From Symbiodinium natans (Eukaryota; Sar; Dinophyceae; Suessiales; Symbiodiniaceae): a stretch of 64,000 bases of DNA. Below the pieces are notes generated by a model that saw only the letters and a list, made by a program, of their open reading frames with translations, did no database searches and was not told the origin of the DNA. The stretch covers positions 361,001 through 425,000 of the forward strand of contig CAJNDS010002110.1 in the NCBI GenBank assembly GCA_905221605.1. Direction: 5' to 3'. A program made the translations under genes and the position numbers. Positions within the stretch are counted from its first letter, which is position 1. The number at the start of each line of letters is the position of its first letter. Shown here piece after piece: positions 43,161 to 54,909 of the stretch.

Positions 43161-45567
43161 CTAAACCACCCTTCAGAACCCCTTAGAAGTCGGACCGTCA
43201 CCCAACACAAAACAGACCCTCAAAGCCCTTTGAGCCCTTTAAGAGCAAACCTTACAACCTAAACCCCTAACCACCCTTCCAGCCCTAAACCCTAAACCCT
43301 AAACCCAACCGAAACCTAAACCCCAAACCCCAAACCTCAAAACCCCAAAACCCTAAACCCTAGACCCCAGACCCCAAAACCCCAAAACCCCAAAACCCCA
43401 AAACCCAAAACCCCAAACCCCAAACCCCAAACCCTAAACCCCAAACCCCAAACCCTAAACCTCAAACCCCAAACCTCATTTTCTCACACGAGCCGCTCGC
43501 GCCCCACGCGCAGAACCAGCGGCTGGGCCTCCGAGGGTGTTACCCTAAACCCTAAATACCCTAGGTCTAGGGTTTGGGGTTTGGGGTTTGGCTTCGGGGT
43601 GGGGGGGGGGGGGGGGGGGGGGGGGTATAGGCCTTCTTTTTAGGGGAGGGTTCGGGATCAAAGGATCTGGGACTTAGGGCAGGGCGGGCCTTCGTAGCCC
43701 TTCGAGAAAAGGGAACACGTTGTCTCAACCAAATCTTTGTTGTAACCAGGCCTGAGGACAAGGTACGGAAAGAAGCCCGTCCTAAACCCTGAACCCCAAA
43801 GCCCGCCCTAAACCATTGGGGATCCAGCAGAAAAGTATGTTCCGTGTGCTGGGAGGCTCGAACCCTTCGGCTAACCCTAAACCCTAAACCCCATAAACTA
43901 TAAACCCTAAACCCTAAACCCTAAACCCTAAACCCTAAACCCTAAACCGTCCTCCTCATCATCCACGCGCTGCAGCGGCCAGAAAGTGCCAGAAGCACCG
44001 TCGAGCCGGGAGGCCTCAGGTCCAAGGCGCGGTGGAGTGCACAGCCTTTGAACTGTCGCATTTGCATGGTTTAGGGTTTATAGGGTTTAGGGTTTAGGGT
44101 TTAGGGTTTAGGGTTTAGGGCTTGGGGCTTGGGGCTTGGGGTTTAGGCTTAGGGTTTAGGGTTTGGGGTTCGGGCTTAGGATTGCAGTGCAACGTTCCCT
44201 AAGACCCCCCACTACTCCCTGAGGCTCCCTAACCTTCCTTGAGGTTCCCTAGGTACCTAACCCCCCACGAACCCCCCTCCCCCGAGCATACAAGGTCTAA
44301 AGGCCAAGAGGGACGACTCATGATTTCTACGTTGGGTTCCTTGTCAAGAGAGTTCATGTCACGTAGAAAGACTCATGCTGGTACCGTTTCTTGGGCAGGC
44401 GCTTGGCTCTTGGTACCTTATAATATTGAGCTGAAACCCTAAACCCTAAACCCCTAAACACCTTAAAAAAAAGGGGGTAGGGTTTAGGATGAAGATTCTG
44501 TTGGCTGGGTGACAGGTGGGGGGTCGAGGTGGCGCTGAATCTCGAGAGCCTTGGTTTAGGGTTTAGGGTTTAGGGTTTAGGGTTTAGGGTTTAGGGTTTA
44601 GGGTGCATTCCCTGTGTTTCACTAGGCCCTAAGCCCTAAACCCTCAGCCCCTAAAGGATGCCAACCACAAATAAGCGAAGCTCAAGCAAGGGGGAAAAAA
44701 GTGGCTCAGGTTCTTCCCCTCTCTATAAAGTTGGAACCATGGGCCCCTCGTCTGGGGTAGAGTTTAGGGTTTAGGGTTATGGCCTTAGAAGGATAGTACA
44801 GGCGACCAAGGGTAATAAAAACAAAACTTTAAAAAACAACTGCTCAAAGCTGCCGGGGTAGTATGCCTTGTTTATAGGGATCCGAAGTATGGGCCCTTCT
44901 GAATGAACAAGGGCAAAAAAAGGCTATATAACAAGGGGCCAAGATTCAGGGCCCCTACCTTGGAACCTTAGACACTGCAAACAACTCACACCCTTGATTG
45001 TTGTGCTTGTCGGCGCCGTTGAGGGTTTAGGGTTTAGGGTTGCCATGACCTGTTTAGGGTTTAGGGTTTAGGGTCCCGAACCCCCCCCCCCCCCCCCCCC
45101 CGCCTTGCATTCTCCACCGATGTCCGTTTCAGCATACGCCAGTACAGCGGCGAGCAGATCTGCGAAACCGGGCAAGGTCACTGCCGATAACAAAGCTCAA
45201 CGCAAACTCAACAACCAGAAGCCCTACACCCGAAATTCTACAGCCTAGACCCTAAGCTTTAGAGACGCGGACTCGAGATTCTTTTGGGGAAAGAGGCCTG
45301 CCTAAACTCCAAACCCTAAACCTAAACCCCAATCCCTAAACCTACACCCTAAACCCTAGCCCTTTAAACCCTAAACACTATGTTTTGTTTGCTGCTGGGA
45401 CCTTGATTTGACCGCCACCCTGACCCCCCTATCATTCATTTTAGGGGTGGGCCTGTATTCTTGAACTTCAATTCCGCCCCAAGCGACCAACTTCAGCCCA
45501 ACAAACTTTGCAAACCCTAACTACACCCCCGTCTTTGTCCTCGCTCTCTCTCTCTCTCTTTCTGTCC

Positions 45568-45600
<33 letters not shown>

Positions 45601-45984
45601 CCTCGCACGATCTCATCTTTAAAACCTAAGGCGACCCTAAACCCTCTCTCTCTCTCTCACCCATAAAACCTAAACCCCTAAAAACCCGACCTAAACCCTA
45701 CACCTTCCTCGCAAACCTCCAACCCGGCACCGTAAGCCAACCCGACATCGTAAACCACAAATCCCTTCTGCAAAGCCGTCGAGCGGTAGCCCCCGAAGTG
45801 GTTGGAGCCGGTTCTGTTTGTTGTTGTTTGACAAATCTGGGCTCCGGATGGGTACTGCCAGAAACGGACCCTAGACCCTCTAAAGGTCGTAAACCCTAAA
45901 CCCTAAACCCGGTTTGTTTGGTTGTTCTTAGGAACCCTAAACCCTAAACCTTCAACCCTAAACCCTAAACCCTAAACCCTAGCT

Positions 45985-46073
45985 CTCTGCCAAAGCCACC
46001 TCGCCCGGAGTCACGGGCGTCCTGGCCTAGGACGACCCAGGGGGCCAGGCACCGCGCCCAGACCTGATATTAG
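45985..46073 (-). CDS. Candidate exon
   Basis: Acceptor AATATCAG; product VWARCLAPWVVLGQDARDSG and onward; ends at a CCCTAAA array. Confidence 0.4.
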
Positions 46074-46322
46074 GGTTCAGGGTGTAGGGTTTAGGACTAG
46101 GGTCTAGGGTCTAGGGTCTAGGGTTTATATGGGTTTTGGGTGTAGGGTGTAGGGTTTACGGATTTTGGGCGTCGCCGAAGAAGCTTGTAGGATGTAGGGG
46201 TTTTGGGATTGCTTTTGTGTTTAGGTTGAGTGTTTTGGGTTTAGGGTGTCACCGAAGAGGCCTATCTGTGGGTGATTTATGGCAAGCAATTACCTGCAGC
46301 AAGTGGGAGTTGGGTTCTCAAG

Positions 46323-46388
46323 ATAGGGATACCCTAAACCCTAAACCCTAAACCCTAAACCCTAAACCCTATAGGGTTTAGGGTTTAT
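46323..46388. repeat. Tail-to-tail telomere-repeat junction
   Basis: Six CCCTAAA units meet TTTAGGG units through ccctatagggttt. This opposite order is not expected from a simple fusion, and implies inversion or independent insertions. Confidence 0.7.
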
Positions 46389-47091
46389 GGCCAGGTTTGT
46401 TTGGCACCCGCATAGCTGGACGAACCACTTGGCAGGGATCCAACAGTATCACGACGGCAGAAAAACCAGGGTTTTAGGGTTTAGGGCTTAAGGTAAAACC
46501 CTAACCCCTAAACCCCTAAACCCCTAACCCTAAACCCTAAACTAGCTCGTAGCATGGAATTAGGCAGCTAGGTACCGTCGATCCCGCCCATAACAGCCCG
46601 TTAACACGTGTTGCTATGGTTAGTTCAGTACGATAAGGAGTTTAGGCTGGAATGTTCCCCCTTATGCTAACAGCCCTTAATAGGAGATATAGTAGCGGGG
46701 GGGTATTAGACTAAGGGCAAAAGAAGGGTTTCGCAGGTTAAGCTGGCTCTGAATGTCCTGCTTCAAATACACTAAACCCTAAACCCAAAACCCTAACCCC
46801 TAAACCCTAAACCCTAATCCCTAATACTTTGCAGACTCAAGGCACCGTCATTACATGGGATAAAGAAGATGCAGAGTCCCAGAAACAGGACTCTTTCCAT
46901 CCATGCACATGTACAAAAACTAAAATAAGAAGATGCCGCAGAACCGCAGAACCCTTAATTACTATTTGCTTAAGAATTAGGGAGAACCTTGCTTTACACC
47001 TGTAATCCTAACCCTAACCCTAAACCCTAAACCCTAAACCCCAAACCGCAAACCCCAAACCCCAAACCCTATCCCCCTTGAACCCCCCACG

Positions 47092-47184
47092 TCCTTAAGA
47101 GCCCCATAACACTTTGTTCGGGCCACGCCGGAGTGACTTCGGCGCGGATCACAGAGATCCTCGGTGGCCGGGAAGCTGCAGATT
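47092..47184 (-). CDS. Candidate exon
   Basis: Acceptor TAGGGCAG; about 31 open codons including SRPPRISVIRAEVTPAWPEQ. Confidence 0.4.
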
Positions 47185-47445
47185 CTGCCCTATACCCCAA
47201 ACCCTAAACCCCACACCTTAAACCCTAGCCGTAAGCCCTAAGCCCTAAGCCCCAAGCCCCAAGCCCTAAGCCCTAAACCCTAAGGGTCTGAGTTGCCTTT
47301 TTGAAAACAAGAGATATTCAGCCGTCCGAGCGCGCCCATCACCCTGGGGTCAATGCAGCAAGCCCATCTAAGGGTAGTTACCTGGGCCCTTAGCATGTTT
47401 AGGGTTTAGGGTTTAGGGTTTAGGGCCCTCAAACGGGTACCCCTT

Positions 47446-47550
47446 CTAGGTCGCCCAGTAACCATCTCTTAGTTGCTGATTCATAAGCCCCCCCCAAAAG
47501 TGTAAAGTGTGCTCGCTCAGCTACTAAGACATTACAACGAGGGTACCCTT
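47446..47550. mobile_element. Family C element nested in a family B-related element
   Basis: A family B left part (CTAGGTCGCCCAGTAACCAT) is interrupted at about 47469 by a short family C copy (AGTTGCTGATTCATAAGCCC to CTCAGCTACTA), after which the B-type GGGTACCCTTTTTGG resumes. Confidence 0.6.
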
Positions 47551-47934
47551 TTTGGGGTTGGGCCCTAAACCCTAAACCCTAAACCCTAATCCCTAAGCCC
47601 TAAACTGTACGCAAAACGAAGCCTCCCTTGTATACCCTATACAAATTCAGGGCGCACACATCAAAAACCCTGGGAAAAAATGGATGAAACGGGACCATAA
47701 AAGGGGCCCACGAAGCTACCCTTAGAGTCCCGGAAGCCCCTAAGCCCTAAACCCTAAACCCGGCCTGCAGTTACTCCGTTGGACACGGACTTCTGCAGTG
47801 CCCTAACCCTGAAGGGTTTAGGGTATAGGGTTTAGGGTTTAGGGGGCCCTAAGACCCTAAGGCTTTAAGGACTCTTATGTTAGGGTTTTTGGGCCCAAAG
47901 GCCTTCTTATGTAGGTCTTTTGGGCTATTTTGAG

Positions 47935-48148
47935 CCTAAGGGGAAGGGTCCATGTACCTAAATCATCGAATACTTTGACCTTAAAAGCACCTCCTCTGTG
48001 GGGGTTTCCGAAAATAGGGGTACCCTTTCTGGGAGTCCCTTTGAAGGGATTTAAATTCTATCTGGGGTATTAAAAGGGTGCCCCTATTTTGGGAAATGCA
48101 CATTATAGGCCCAAGTCTCTATAACAATGAGGTACATGGACCTTAGGG
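47935..48148. mobile_element. Nested element: relative of 20965 element carrying a second inverted-repeat element
   Basis: Outer ends CCTAAGGGGAAGGGTCCATG and CATGGACCTTAGG match the 20965 element. Inside, 48005-48098 has its own 24-bp ends with two mismatches (TTTCCGAAAATAGGGG at the left, CCCCTATTTTGGGAAA at the right), so a different element appears to have inserted. Confidence 0.75.
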
Positions 48149-48490
48149 GTATCGGGCAATGATAAAAAGAAAAGGTACTCCAAGAAAAGCAGCTACTAGT
48201 ACCCCATACAGGGTTTTGTTCGGTACACCCACAAGAAACCGCAAGCCCCTGAACCCTTCCTCGGAAGGAATCTCCTGAAATATTATACAGTGCTTATGGT
48301 CCAGGTTGCTTGCTTTCTGCATAGGTTTCGTGCGGGTTTTTAGTGTGGTTGTCTGAATTCCAAAAATCTTGGATCCCAAAACCCATCCGCAACCCCAAAG
48401 GACTTGTAGTGTATCAAGCAGGGACCAGGTATGACTCCAAAAAGAGTATGACTCCAATCTGCTTGGTTACGAATTCGGGGAGCCAAAGGC

Positions 48491-48813
48491 CCAGATCTTC
48501 CAAAACACCTTATCTAAGGAATATACCCTAATTTATACTAAGGATCGCAATTTTGAGTTAGGAATATTCCTCTATTAAGGATTAAACAGGTTGGTGGTCT
48601 CTTGAATTGGGGCTTCTGTTTTAGAAGGGGTAGATGTAGGGATCCTTATTATTGTGTGTAGGGGCTATATTGGGTAGTTTCTGTAACAGATAAAGAGACC
48701 AGCAGCCTGCAGATCTTCCACAACACCATATCTAAGGAACATACCCTAAGTTATACTAAGGATTTTAATTATGAAATAGGGTACATTCCTTTATTAAGGA
48801 TCTGGGAGGAGCA
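48491..48813. mobile_element. Two family G elements in direct order
   Basis: Copies at 48491-48593 and 48713-48813 share CAGATCTTCCA, CATACCCTAA and ATACTAAGGAT with internal differences. They are separated by 120 bp of unrelated sequence. Confidence 0.7.
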
Positions 48814-50330
48814 ATAGGACCACAACAGTACTTGCGCATCGCGACCCTGATTGCCAGCCTTAACAAGAAGCCTGAAAAAAAAACTGTCCGTGGGAGTGCG
48901 CCCGTCTGATTAACCCTGAACCCTATACTTGCCTGCCTTAACCCCAAACCGTAAACCCTAAACCCGAACCCTTTTTTTGCCACTGGACTGAAGGGCTACC
49001 CAGAAACCCTAACCCAAAACCCCAGACCCCAAACCCTAAACCCCAAACCCTAAACCCTAAACCCTAACCCTAAACCCTAAACCCTTCGTCCCTCCTACTA
49101 CCCCTCTTCGGCAACCGGAGATCCAGGCGATCGTCGGCCGACAAGGGCCAAGACAGCATGGCTCCAAACCAAACTAGAGCTAAAGGTTAGGGTTTAGGGT
49201 TTAGGGTTTAGGGTTTAGGGTTTAGGGTTTGGGGTTTAGGGTTTAGGGTTTAGGGTTTAGGGTTTAGGGTCCAAAGCAGATTAGAGCTGCAGGGGTTAGG
49301 GGGCTCCTTGGGTCGAGAGTTTAGGGTTTCTATAGGGTCTCTAGGTAAACAGCCCTAAGTTCGGTTCGTAATGCGACAGCTTAATGGAATTTAGGGTTTA
49401 GGGTTTAGGGTTTAGGGTTTAGGGTTTAGGGTTTAGGGGGCAAACTCTAGAAGTGCTTTGAGCTCGAGGGTTCCCTTAGTATGGGACCGGGCCCTATAGG
49501 GAGCCCGGGAAATTAAACCCTTACATACCCTAGCAAGACCCCTAAACGCTAAACCCTAAGCCCATACTTCAGAGCCTTTTAAAAGGCTACACCATCTTAA
49601 GGGACCATGGTGTCTACCCGTAGAGGCTAGGATTTCGGGCCCGTAGACCCTATGGGGCTCAAAGTGGAGAGGTGGCCTGAGATTTGCAGAGCCGCAGCAG
49701 AAAAAGCCATGAGGGGCATGGTCCCGGCGATATTTTGAGCGTGACATGCGGGGTCTTCTCTGGCGGGCGTACTGTAACAGAGCTCGCTATAGCCCCCACT
49801 TCTCCACTTCTCCACCTACTGCAATACTGTGGTCTGTAACCTCCCTCAGCAGGGGCTAAGCAGGGGAGGGGGGGGGGGTGTGGGGGGGAGACCCTTCGCA
49901 GCCCCTCTCTTCCAGAGCCAAAGCAACTTAGCCCCTCGCCCTAAACCCTAAACTCCCTGGACCTTCACATGGGCGTTTAGCTTCGAGGTTTGGTGTAGCG
50001 TTTAGGGTCCCGTAGTCCCGTCCCTCTCTCTTGCAAAGCCCTCCATGATTTAAGGGAGCACAGAACGCCAACCCTCGAGCAATTTAGGATTGGACTTTAG
50101 GGCTGGATAAGGGTTTAGGTTTAGGGTTTAGGGTTTAGGGTTTAGGGTTTAGGGTTTAGGGTTTAGGGGTTTGGGTTTAGGGCTGAGTTTAGAGTGTAGG
50201 GTCAGACTTGAGGGCTTAGAGTTCAGAGTAACCCTTCCTGCACCTCCAACCCGAAACCCTAAACCCTAAACCCTAAACCTTAAACCCTAAACCCTAAACC
50301 CTAAACCCTAAACCCTAAACCCTAAACCCA

Positions 50331-50438
50331 GCCCCGTCCAAGATACATCTTCCCACTCTTCCGAAGGCGCCGGAAAAGTTGATAGGACTTGCTCTCCAGG
50401 TAGTCCTGTGCCACAGAAATTGAGGACGCCGAGGCCCT
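50331..50438 (-). CDS. Candidate exon
   Basis: Acceptor CATAAGCAG; 36 open codons including SISVAQDYLESKSYQLFRRL and RKSGKMYLGRG, running up to a CCCTAAA array. Strongly protein-like. Confidence 0.55.
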
Positions 50439-50796
50439 CTGCTTATGATTCTCTAAACGTGCAACCCTAAACCCTAAACCCTAAACCCTAAACCCTAAAC
50501 CCTAAACCCTAAACCCTAAACCCTAAACCCTAAACCCTATCCCCCTAAATCCTAAACGGGCTTTCCAAATTCTTCGCCCCTCCCGGGGGCCTTGTAGGCG
50601 TGTGGCCGCGCCGAGAGGAACACCTGGGGCTGGTCGTGGGCCAGTGGCGGCAGGGGAGCCACACAATTGGGATGGCTTAGGGTTTAGGGTTTGGGGTTTA
50701 GGGTTTGGGGTTTAGGGTTTGGGGTTTAGGGTTTAGGGTTTAGGGTTTAGGGTTTAGGGTTTAGGGTTTAGGGTTTAGGGGACATGAAGCCACACA

Positions 50797-50932
50797 GTCG
50801 GGATGTTCCCCCTTATACTGACGGTGCTTAATAGGGATTCAAGGGGGGGGGGGGGGGGGTGGAGTTTAGGGTTTAAGGTTTGGGGTTTGTGGTTTGGGGT
50901 TCAGGACTGTTAGGAGAAGGGGGAACATCCCA
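50797..50932. mobile_element. Family E element with telomeric insert and 10-bp target duplication
   Basis: Inverted ends GGGATGTTCCCCCTTA...AGGGGGAACATCCC. The 10-bp sequence aagccacaca flanks both sides (50787-50796, 50933-50942). Inside, degenerate TTTAGGG-type sequence (50859-50903) and a G-run replace the usual centre. Confidence 0.85.
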
Positions 50933-51063
50933 AAGCCACACATGATTGCTCACCTCTTGGCCCAAGGCAAATTGTTCGGTTGCTGAACGGCGGAAGCCCT
51001 AAACCCTGTTGATGCATGCGCCAGCATGCGGATATATATATATATACACATACAAACACACAC

Positions 51064-51155
51064 ACCCTTTTAAGCTAAAGGGCGTATATGGGGTACCTGA
51101 TACCCTAGAGTTTAGGGTTTAGGGTTTAGGGCCCTCATTCATTCCCTACTAAGTA
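51064..51155. mobile_element. Family D element with TTTAGGG insert
   Basis: GGGGTACCTGATACCCTAG is followed by three TTTAGGG units (51109-51131) and then the family D right end CATTCATTCCCTACTAAG. Confidence 0.6.
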
Positions 51156-51352
51156 AGAACCAGTAAGATAGCTCGCCCCAGGCTCTCAAATTGCAGGACT
51201 AGGACCGGGGCACACCTCATATTGCAGAACTAGTCTCTGGGGTTCAGGGTTTAAGGCTTCTTTTTGGGTTTAGGGTTTCGGGTTTAGGATGTAGGGAACG
51301 AAAGTCCACAGGCTTTAGGGCCTGGGGCTTGGGTTTGAGGGTCTAGGGTTAG

Positions 51353-51397
51353 CGTTTGGAGTCGCAGCGCAGCAGCCAAGAGCTCCGCGAGGATGCG
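51353..51397 (-). CDS. Candidate exon
   Basis: Acceptor GGGGTTGCAG; product RILAELLAAALRLQT, helix-like, with a GC-type donor. Confidence 0.4.
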
Positions 51398-51460
51398 CTG
51401 CAACCCCAAATTCCAAAACCCTAAACCCAAAACCCTAAACCCTGACTATTTTAGGATAGT

Positions 51461-51562
51461 CTTAGTTGCTGAGTTCATAAGCCCCCCAAAAAGTGTACAC
51501 TTTCAGTTCTATAGAGGATTATAGTATCCCAAAAAGTGTAAAGTGTGCTGACAGCTACTAAG
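51461..51562. mobile_element. Family C element
   Basis: Ends CTTAGTTGCTGAG and CAGCTACTAAG, with internal inverted segments AAGTGTACACTTT and AAAAAGTGTAAAGTGTG around TCTATAGAGGATTATAG. Other copies: 27996-28092, 47469-47526 and 63903 to beyond the window end. Confidence 0.75.
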
Positions 51563-54489
51563 GTAGGATAATTTCATGATCCCTTAGTATGGGCCTTGAA
51601 AAGTGGGCTCCTTTCTACCCCTTAGCCCAAGGGCCCATACATCAGAACCCTTTAAAGGAGGTGAGGCCATAATAAGCGCTATCATATAACTGCCCATGGA
51701 CTAAACCAAGCCCCCGAAACTACGAAACTATTCTTGAGAGTGAGTATTTGCAGGGTTTGGGCTGGCTCAAGGGGGTTGGGATATATATCCCAAGGGCCCT
51801 GCCCCGAACACAAGACGCCCCCAAACACCCCAAACACTCACGACTCACAACCCTAAACCCTAAACCCTAAATACCCTAAAAACCCTAAACCCTAAACCCT
51901 AAACCCTGAACCCTACACACGCCCAAAAAGCTTTAATGCCAAGCGGCCAGGTTCGACCAAACTCGCAGCTGGGGCGGATGGAAGCAAACATCACCCTGAC
52001 AAACAGCTTCTTCTGCTACAAGGGGCATGAACTTGTGGGTCTAGGCTTTAGGGGGATGCTTTCTTCAAGCTATTAAAGGGGACTAAGGGTAGACGCCTAG
52101 TCCTTCATCTTGGAGAAGCCAGTTGGGTTTCAATTTGTGAGGTCGGAGCCCTTTATCCTACCCGAGCATCGCCCCAAAGGAAGGAAGGAATCCCAAACCC
52201 TAAACCCTAACCCCTAAACCCTAGACTACACGTTTTCTTGCAAGGGTCCTAACTTCCATGCGGTCCCTGCAAGAAAGGATGGTCGAGAAAAAGCCGCCTC
52301 CGGCTCCGCATGCGGTTTAGGGTTTAGGGTTTAGGGTTTCGGGTTTAGCTTAAGGTTTAGGGCTATCCGGCCCACACCTTCCAACTCTCATGAAGCTTGT
52401 CGAACAAAGTGCGGGTTGAGGTGTCCTGGGCTCACTTGCTTCTCCGATAAACATGCCCAAGGAAAGCCAACAAGTGCTTACGTGCAACTCCAACCCTAAA
52501 CCCTAAACCCTAAACCCTAAACCCTAAACCCTAAACCCTACACCCTAAACCCTAAACCCTTAAGGGTTTGGGGCTTAAGGCTCAGGACTTCAGCGGGCTT
52601 AGGGGTTTGGGACCGCAGCCCTGGTCCCAAATCCAGTGCAAGATTACCAGATGCGCTAAGGGTTTAGGGTTTAGGGTTTAGGGTTTAGGGTTTAGGGCCA
52701 AACCCTGAGCCTTCATTCCAAAAACCCATTCTAATAAGGGGGTTTACGAACCTAGGGGGCCCCCGAAATAGACCCCCAAATAGTAGAAGTTTCCTGCTAA
52801 TAAGGACCCCAATGAGGTACCCGCCGTTCCAAAACCAATTCTCATGCAGGTTCTTTCCCCAAGACGCGAGCAAAGGCCAGCCCCCCTAAAAACGGCTCCT
52901 TTCGAATACCCTAAACCCTCAACCCTCAACCCTAAACCCTCAACCCTAAACCCTGAACCCTAAACCCTAAACCCTAAACCCTAAACCCTAAACCCTAAAG
53001 CCTACAATTCGGGAGGCTGACCCTCCTCAGCTTCGGGGTTCGGGACGGACGCCTCGCCCAGCAGGGAGTTGTCGCCCGTATCCCTAACTCGCGCCACGCG
53101 CTCCTGGTGGGGTTCAAGGTTTAGGGTTTAGGGTTTAGGGTTCAGAGTTTAGGGTTTTGGGCTTAGGGCTTAGGGTTTAGGATCACTCTTGGGAATCCAC
53201 CTGGGCTCCGAAGGGCTGAAGCCTTGGGGGTTCGGGGACCCTTTAAGGACCCTTCTCAAGGTATCTACAGGGGGCCAGAATTCACGGAGCCTGATTTAGG
53301 GTTTAGGGTTTAGGGTCCTAGGGTTTGGACCCTAAACCCTAAACCCTAAACTGCGAACCCGGCTTTCACAAAGGAACAGCCTGTTTCTTTGTCAACATCC
53401 CAAAATTTCGATTGCCCGAAACCTGAACCCTAACGAAACCTATGCATGCTTAAGCAACGGTCTAAATCAAGGGGCACATGGCCAATTGATCATGGGCTAG
53501 TGGCCTTTTGCAGTTTCAGGGTATGTATATATGTATATATATATATATATATATTGAATATTTATACCTACCTACCTACCCACCCACTCACCCACCTACC
53601 TACCTACACACACACAGTGCTCTAGACAAGCATCACAACCGTTTTTGCAACGGGATGTGCCCTAGGTCCCTAGGTCCCTACATAAACCCCCCCCCAAGCC
53701 CTTACCCCTTTTGTTTATCCTTTTTTGACGCATGGACCCAGGCCCTGAACCCTTTTCAACCAGGCTGCAGACTGCCCTGAAACCCTAAGCCGCGAAGCTG
53801 CTGAGCCCTGAAGCCCCGAACCCTAAACCCTAAACCTCTAACCCCCCAACCCCTAAACCAACCCTAAACCCTAAACCCTAAACCCTAAACCCTAAACCCT
53901 AAACCCTAAACCCTAAACCCTAAACCCTAAACCAACCCTAAACCCCAAACCTTAAACCCTAAACCCCCAACCCCTAAATCTTCGGCCCGGTCCTGTAGCT
54001 GCGCCACCGTCTCGGAGTCCGAAACGGAAATTTCCTGCAGGCCAACAGGCGGTTTTCGGGTTTAGGGGGTTTAGGGGTTTAGGTTTTAGGTTTTAGGGTC
54101 TAGGGTTGGATTGATAAGGGAGGTTGAGGGTTTTCCCAAGCCAGCCAAAGCCAAGCCTGCCAAGGTTTATGGTTCAGGGTTTAGGGCTTTTAGGGCTAGG
54201 GTCTGGGGTTTAGGCTTAAGGGGTTTAGGGTTTAGAGGTCAGGGTTCCCGGCGACTTGGGCCTTCGCACGTAGGGGGTTGAAGGGTGTCAAAGGTTACAG
54301 GATATAAGGGGTAGACAGAGCTATGATTTCATTCATTTTTTGCTACCCGCACTGCCCGCGCTAAGCAGATTTTAGGGCTTCTGGGGTGTTAGAAGCTTCT
54401 CATGGCTCGTCACGTCCTTCCACTGACGGCCGGGGACGCGAATCCACACCTGGAGTCGCTGGGCAAGGATCATCAGGATTTGAAGAGCC

Positions 54490-54625
54490 TTTGTAGGGTT
54501 CTTAAGGGACGGGGATTCATGGGGGGGATCCGTACCTAGGACACCTTAGGCAGCTTGAGGGAGTCGTGGGGAGTATTAGGGAACGTTGGGTTACATTCCC
54601 CCTTGAAGCTCCCCCCTCCCTGAAG
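54490..54625. repeat. Family H repeat
   Basis: Shared segment GGGTTCTTAAGGGA, then GGTACC/GTACCTAGG, a run of GGGAG units and GAACGTTGGGTTACAT. Also at 4560-4690 (with a long G-run) and, inverted, at 44195-44290. Confidence 0.65.
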
Positions 54626-54816
54626 AACCCTCCCAGGCCTGAACCCTTGAACCCTCAGCCAGGTTGCTGGATTGGTGTTGTTATGCACCCGATAGCCCAG
54701 CAGCCGCAGCACACTGAAGCTTGGCCTCAGAGGGGCGACTCGGGCATAGCTCTCTAGGCAAGCCGAAGGCAAATACCCTTATAGAGCTAGACTTCCCCCA
54801 GTGCGGTCCTCTATGG

Positions 54817-54909
54817 TCAGTTCTCTAAAATATGGTCCTTTTGATAAGGCGGCCCCTCTTATGTAGGGTACCCCCAAAAAAAAGGGACCGTAATTTAGAG
54901 AACTTACCC
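54817..54909. mobile_element. Family I element
   Basis: TTCTCTAAAATATGGTCC and GGACCGTAATTTAGAGAA ends with GGCGGCCCCTCTTATGTAGGG inside. Relatives at 1136-1198 and 61596-61672 share the ends and the GCGGCC core. Confidence 0.7.

Larger units (their letters stand above)
41861..45000. other. Patchwork region 9, right flank of the viral element
   Basis: Starts with degenerate telomere-like repeats abutting the spliced leader. Arrays: 41946-41990, 42460-42545, 42615-42710, 42978-43160 (eight-base AACCCCTC unit), 43284-43478 (CCCCAAA-rich), 43872-43947, 44068-44180, 44551-44604. A 38-nt A-run at 42765-42802 and a 25-nt G-run at 43601-43625. Family A copies at 42055-42163 and 42165-42248; an inverted family H copy at 44195-44290. 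44220-44430 and 44790-45000 have no supported gene. Confidence 0.7.
45001..49500. other. Patchwork region 10
   Basis: Arrays at 45895-45980, 46323-46388 (back-to-back orientations), 47000-47070, 47213-47285 (with CCCTAAG units), 49013-49085, 49186-49270 and 49388-49438. A C-run at 45086-45101 and CT/GTCT tracts at 45545-45600 and 45640-45658. Elements: truncated family E 46649-46708, nested B/C at 47446-47550, a nested double element 47935-48148, two family G copies 48491-48593 and 48713-48813. Candidate minus-strand exons at 45985-46073 and 47092-47184. 48150-48480 shows no supported gene. Confidence 0.65.
49501..54000. other. Patchwork region 11
   Basis: Arrays at 50115-50170, 50252-50330, 50463-50540, 50675-50780, 52492-52570, 52659-52696, 52910-52999, 53116-53180 and 53820-53970. 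TA tracts at 51031-51045 and 53523-53555, a CCTA/CCCA tract at 53567-53606. Elements: family E with a telomeric insert and 10-bp target duplication (50797-50932), family D with a telomeric insert (51064-51155), family C 51461-51562, family J 51582-51690. Candidate minus-strand exons at 50331-50438 and 51353-51397; the block 51940-52040 is open on both strands. 49560-49920 and 52720-52900 show no supported gene. Confidence 0.65.

Noticed and set aside
51940-52040. Exon call for the block reading QLGRMEANITLTNSFFCYKG on the plus strand
   Set aside because: The minus strand is equally open and protein-like (HKFMPLVAEEAVCQGD), so the strand cannot be decided and it is not listed as a CDS.
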